A stretch of 16,012 bases of DNA. Origin: Oscillospiraceae bacterium (GTDB taxonomy: Bacteria > Bacillota > Clostridia > Oscillospirales > Ruminococcaceae). The stretch lies in NCBI GenBank assembly GCA_004556975.1, contig SFFD01000030.1:1-16012 (forward strand), in the 5' to 3' direction. The position numbers were made by a program, and so were the translations under genes. Below the pieces are notes generated by a model. The model did not search any database. It was not told where the DNA came from and worked only from the letters and a program-made list of their open reading frames with translations. Below, piece after piece: positions 14,894 through 16,012 of the stretch (positions within the stretch are counted from its first letter, which is position 1; every line of letters begins with the position of its first letter).

Positions 14894-14934
14894 AGCGAGC
14901 TTAAGGCAAGGGTATATCCCGTGCCGTCGCTTTT
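14894..14934 (+). other. Leader hairpin before desulfoferrodoxin
   Basis: AGCGA (14894) pairs with TCGCT (14927-14931). The inner arms GGCAAGGG and CCCGTGCC pair around TATAT with one mismatch, and TTTT follows. It could be a weak terminator or attenuator, or a 5' leader structure. Confidence 0.4.
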
Positions 14935-14966
14935 ATAAATTAAATTATTAAAAGGAGATTTTAACT

Positions 14967-15341
14967 GTGGAACTTAAATTTTTCAGATGCGAACATTGCG
15001 GAAACATCATTGAAATGGTAGAGGATAAAGGCGTACCGGTGGTTTGCTGCGGTCAAAGAATGACTGAGCTTGTTGCAGGAACTTCTGACGGTGCACGTGA
15101 AAAACATGTTCCTGTTTATGAAGTAAAAGATAATATCGTTCATGTAAAAGTAGGCGAGGTTGCACACCCCATGATTCCCGAACATTACATTGAGTGGATT
15201 GTTCTTCAGACCAAAAACGGCGTTCAGCGTAAAGAACTCAACCCCGGAGACAAACCCGAGGCATGCTTTGCTCTTTGCGATGGTGATGAAGTTGAGGCAG
15301 TATACGCATATTGCAATCTTCATGGCCTTTGGAAAGCATAA
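14967..15341 (+). CDS. dfx: Desulfoferrodoxin (two-iron superoxide reductase)
   Basis: This cytoplasmic enzyme of anaerobes reduces superoxide to hydrogen peroxide without making oxygen. It has 124 residues and two domains. The N-terminal desulforedoxin-like domain binds iron through C8, C11, C27 and C28 (CEHC and VVCCG). The C-terminal catalytic domain holds the active iron through H47 (in EKHVP, with K46 also conserved), H67 and H73 (HPMIPEHYIEWI), C116 and H119 (CNLHG). All ligands are present, so it should be active. The start is GTG at 14967, with AAGGAG nine bases upstream. It lies 147 bases after the Fur/PerR-like regulator, a common pairing in which peroxide or metal state controls superoxide defence. 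A strong hairpin terminator follows. Confidence 0.95.
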   Translation: MELKFFRCEHCGNIIEMVEDKGVPVVCCGQRMTELVAGTSDGAREKHVPVYEVKDNIVHVKVGEVAHPMIPEHYIEWIVLQTKNGVQRKELNPGDKPEACFALCDGDEVEAVYAYCNLHGLWKA

Positions 15342-15357
15342 TTTAACAGCAAAAAAT

Positions 15358-15395
15358 AAAAACGGTTCGTGCCATATGAGCACGAACCGTTTTTT
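15358..15395. terminator. Bidirectional terminator between dfx and the minus-strand gene
   Basis: The perfect 15-bp stem AAAAACGGTTCGTGC / GCACGAACCGTTTTT surrounds CATATGA. A T run follows on the plus strand, and the A-rich left flank gives a T run on the minus strand, so it serves both converging genes. Confidence 0.9.
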
Positions 15396-15421
15396 ACTGC
15401 CGAAAAGCAATTATTTATTTT

Positions 15422-15853
15422 TTAAATATGAACGGTGTCGGTGTATTGGGTTGTACTTTCGCTGCGTCCTGTTGTGGAATCTTTAACACGAAGGGTAACG
15501 ATTGCATAATAATAGCCGGAAGGAGCAGAATAAAAATTCTTTTCAATAATTCCGTCATAAGGGCATGTTACCGTTTCAACATAGGAATCATATGTGGTCC
15601 AACCGCCGTTTCCGGTGGCGGATCCTTTAATGGTGATACTTAATGTTGCATTGCCGGCGTCGGGAACTACAAAGTCGCATGACGCATCCAAAGTGGTTCC
15701 GGAAACTTCAAGGCTGCTGCTCATGCTGCCGATAAAAGTATAGAGCAAAGATAGCTCTGAATCGTCGTTTTCCTGAACGGCAAATGCATAGGTGGCAATT
15801 CCAAAGGTCAGGATTACAGCAAGAAGAAGTGAAATGATTTTTTTGATTTTCAT
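15422..15853 (-). CDS. Small secreted protein of unknown function
   Basis: The product has 143 residues and a clear Sec signal peptide (MKIKKIISLLLAVILTFGI, predicted cleavage after AFA at residue 25). The mature part of about 118 residues is rich in Ser, Thr, Gly and Tyr with alternating beta-strand patterns. It has two cysteines (in DASCDF and VTCPYD), possibly a disulfide, and no anchor or lipobox. A strand-rich layout ending in SESTTQY resembles small exported clostridial proteins of the DUF6147 kind, but this is by eye only. The ATG at 15853 is chosen because AAAGGA (complement of 15863-15868) precedes it by nine bases; the frame continues upstream to a TTG that would overlap that site. 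A -10-like TATAAT lies on the minus strand at 15881-15886. It faces dfx across a shared terminator. Confidence 0.75.
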   Translation of the reverse strand: MKIKKIISLLLAVILTFGIATYAFAVQENDDSELSLLYTFIGSMSSSLEVSGTTLDASCDFVVPDAGNATLSITIKGSATGNGGWTTYDSYVETVTCPYDGIIEKNFYSAPSGYYYAIVTLRVKDSTTGRSESTTQYTDTVHI

Positions 15854-15880
15854 TATATTACGTCCTTTCAAGTTGATTTG

Positions 15881-15886
15881 ATTATA
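15881..15886 (-). promoter_or_regulatory. Possible -10 box of the small secreted protein gene
   Basis: The complement of 15881-15886 is TATAAT, about 28 bases before the ATG. The -35 region has only weak candidates (TTGCGA, complement of 15902-15907, 15-bp spacer). The perfect palindrome GCAAA-A-TTTGC at 15904-15914 lies just upstream. Confidence 0.35.
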
Positions 15887-15930
15887 TTATGCTATTTTTT
15901 TTCGCAAAATTTGCAGAAAAAGGACGAAAA

Positions 15931-16012
15931 TTATTTTATTTTTTGCATACCTCTTGCAATTCTCAAAATCTCATCCGCGGGCATATTACGGCCGTTAACA
16001 GAAAGCTTTGTA
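15931..16012 (-). CDS. C-terminal end of an unidentified protein (partial)
   Basis: The minus strand is open from the window edge to a TAA at 15931-15933 and encodes 26 residues, including VNGRNMPADEILRIARGM and ending QKIK. The codon pattern and the amphipathic ADEILRIARG helix suggest a real gene end. The pattern is reminiscent of the C-terminus of DUF4367-type proteins, but too little is visible to name it. The small secreted protein gene starts 77 bases downstream on the same strand, so the two may be co-transcribed. Confidence 0.5.
   Translation of the reverse strand, partial: TKLSVNGRNMPADEILRIARGMQKIK

Overview
The window reads as chromosomal DNA of an anaerobic, moderate-GC Gram-positive bacterium, most likely a member of the Clostridia (Oscillospiraceae/Lachnospiraceae-like). 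This is inferred from gene content: a sortase-type cell-wall anchor, several lipoprotein signals, strong GGAGG ribosome binding sites, TTG and GTG starts, a two-iron superoxide reductase, and B. subtilis-like nucleoside transport and salvage genes. I see no tRNA, rRNA, CRISPR array, transposase or phage gene.

Layout. (1) 1-2309: 3' part of a large surface protein with Ig-like, GLUG-type repeat and helical modules and a C-terminal NPNTG anchor. (2) 2534-4039: a stand-alone M32 metallocarboxypeptidase with its own promoter and terminator. (3) 4208-5554: a lipoprotein whose exported part is a seven-repeat RCC1-like beta-propeller, lying between two terminators that share a 17-base core. (4) 5777-9074: a tight nucleoside-salvage operon of thymidine kinase, purine nucleoside phosphorylase, pyrimidine nucleoside phosphorylase and uridine kinase. 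(5) 9237-14303: a nucleoside ABC importer of BMP-family lipoprotein, double-domain ATPase and two permeases, with a terminator between the binding protein and the ATPase. (6) 14452-15341: an oxidative-stress pair, a Fur/PerR-like regulator broken by a one-base frameshift in a run of six T, followed by desulfoferrodoxin. (7) 15422-16012, minus strand: a small secreted protein of unknown function preceded by the last 26 codons of another gene.

How the genes fit together. Regions 4 and 5 form one functional unit. The importer brings in nucleosides, the two phosphorylases split them to free bases and (deoxy)ribose-1-phosphate, and the two kinases save thymidine and uridine/cytidine directly as monophosphates. 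The bmpA promoter carries two inverted repeats of the same geometry, 24 bp apart, which could be operators. In region 6 the regulator keeps every recognisable PerR metal ligand once the frame is restored, and a partial PerR-box-like sequence lies before the superoxide reductase gene, so a peroxide-sensing circuit is plausible. No clearly new defence or mobile system was found. The most unusual points are the frameshifted regulator, the paired palindromes at bmpA, the shared terminator cores around the RCC1 lipoprotein, and the composition break inside the surface protein.
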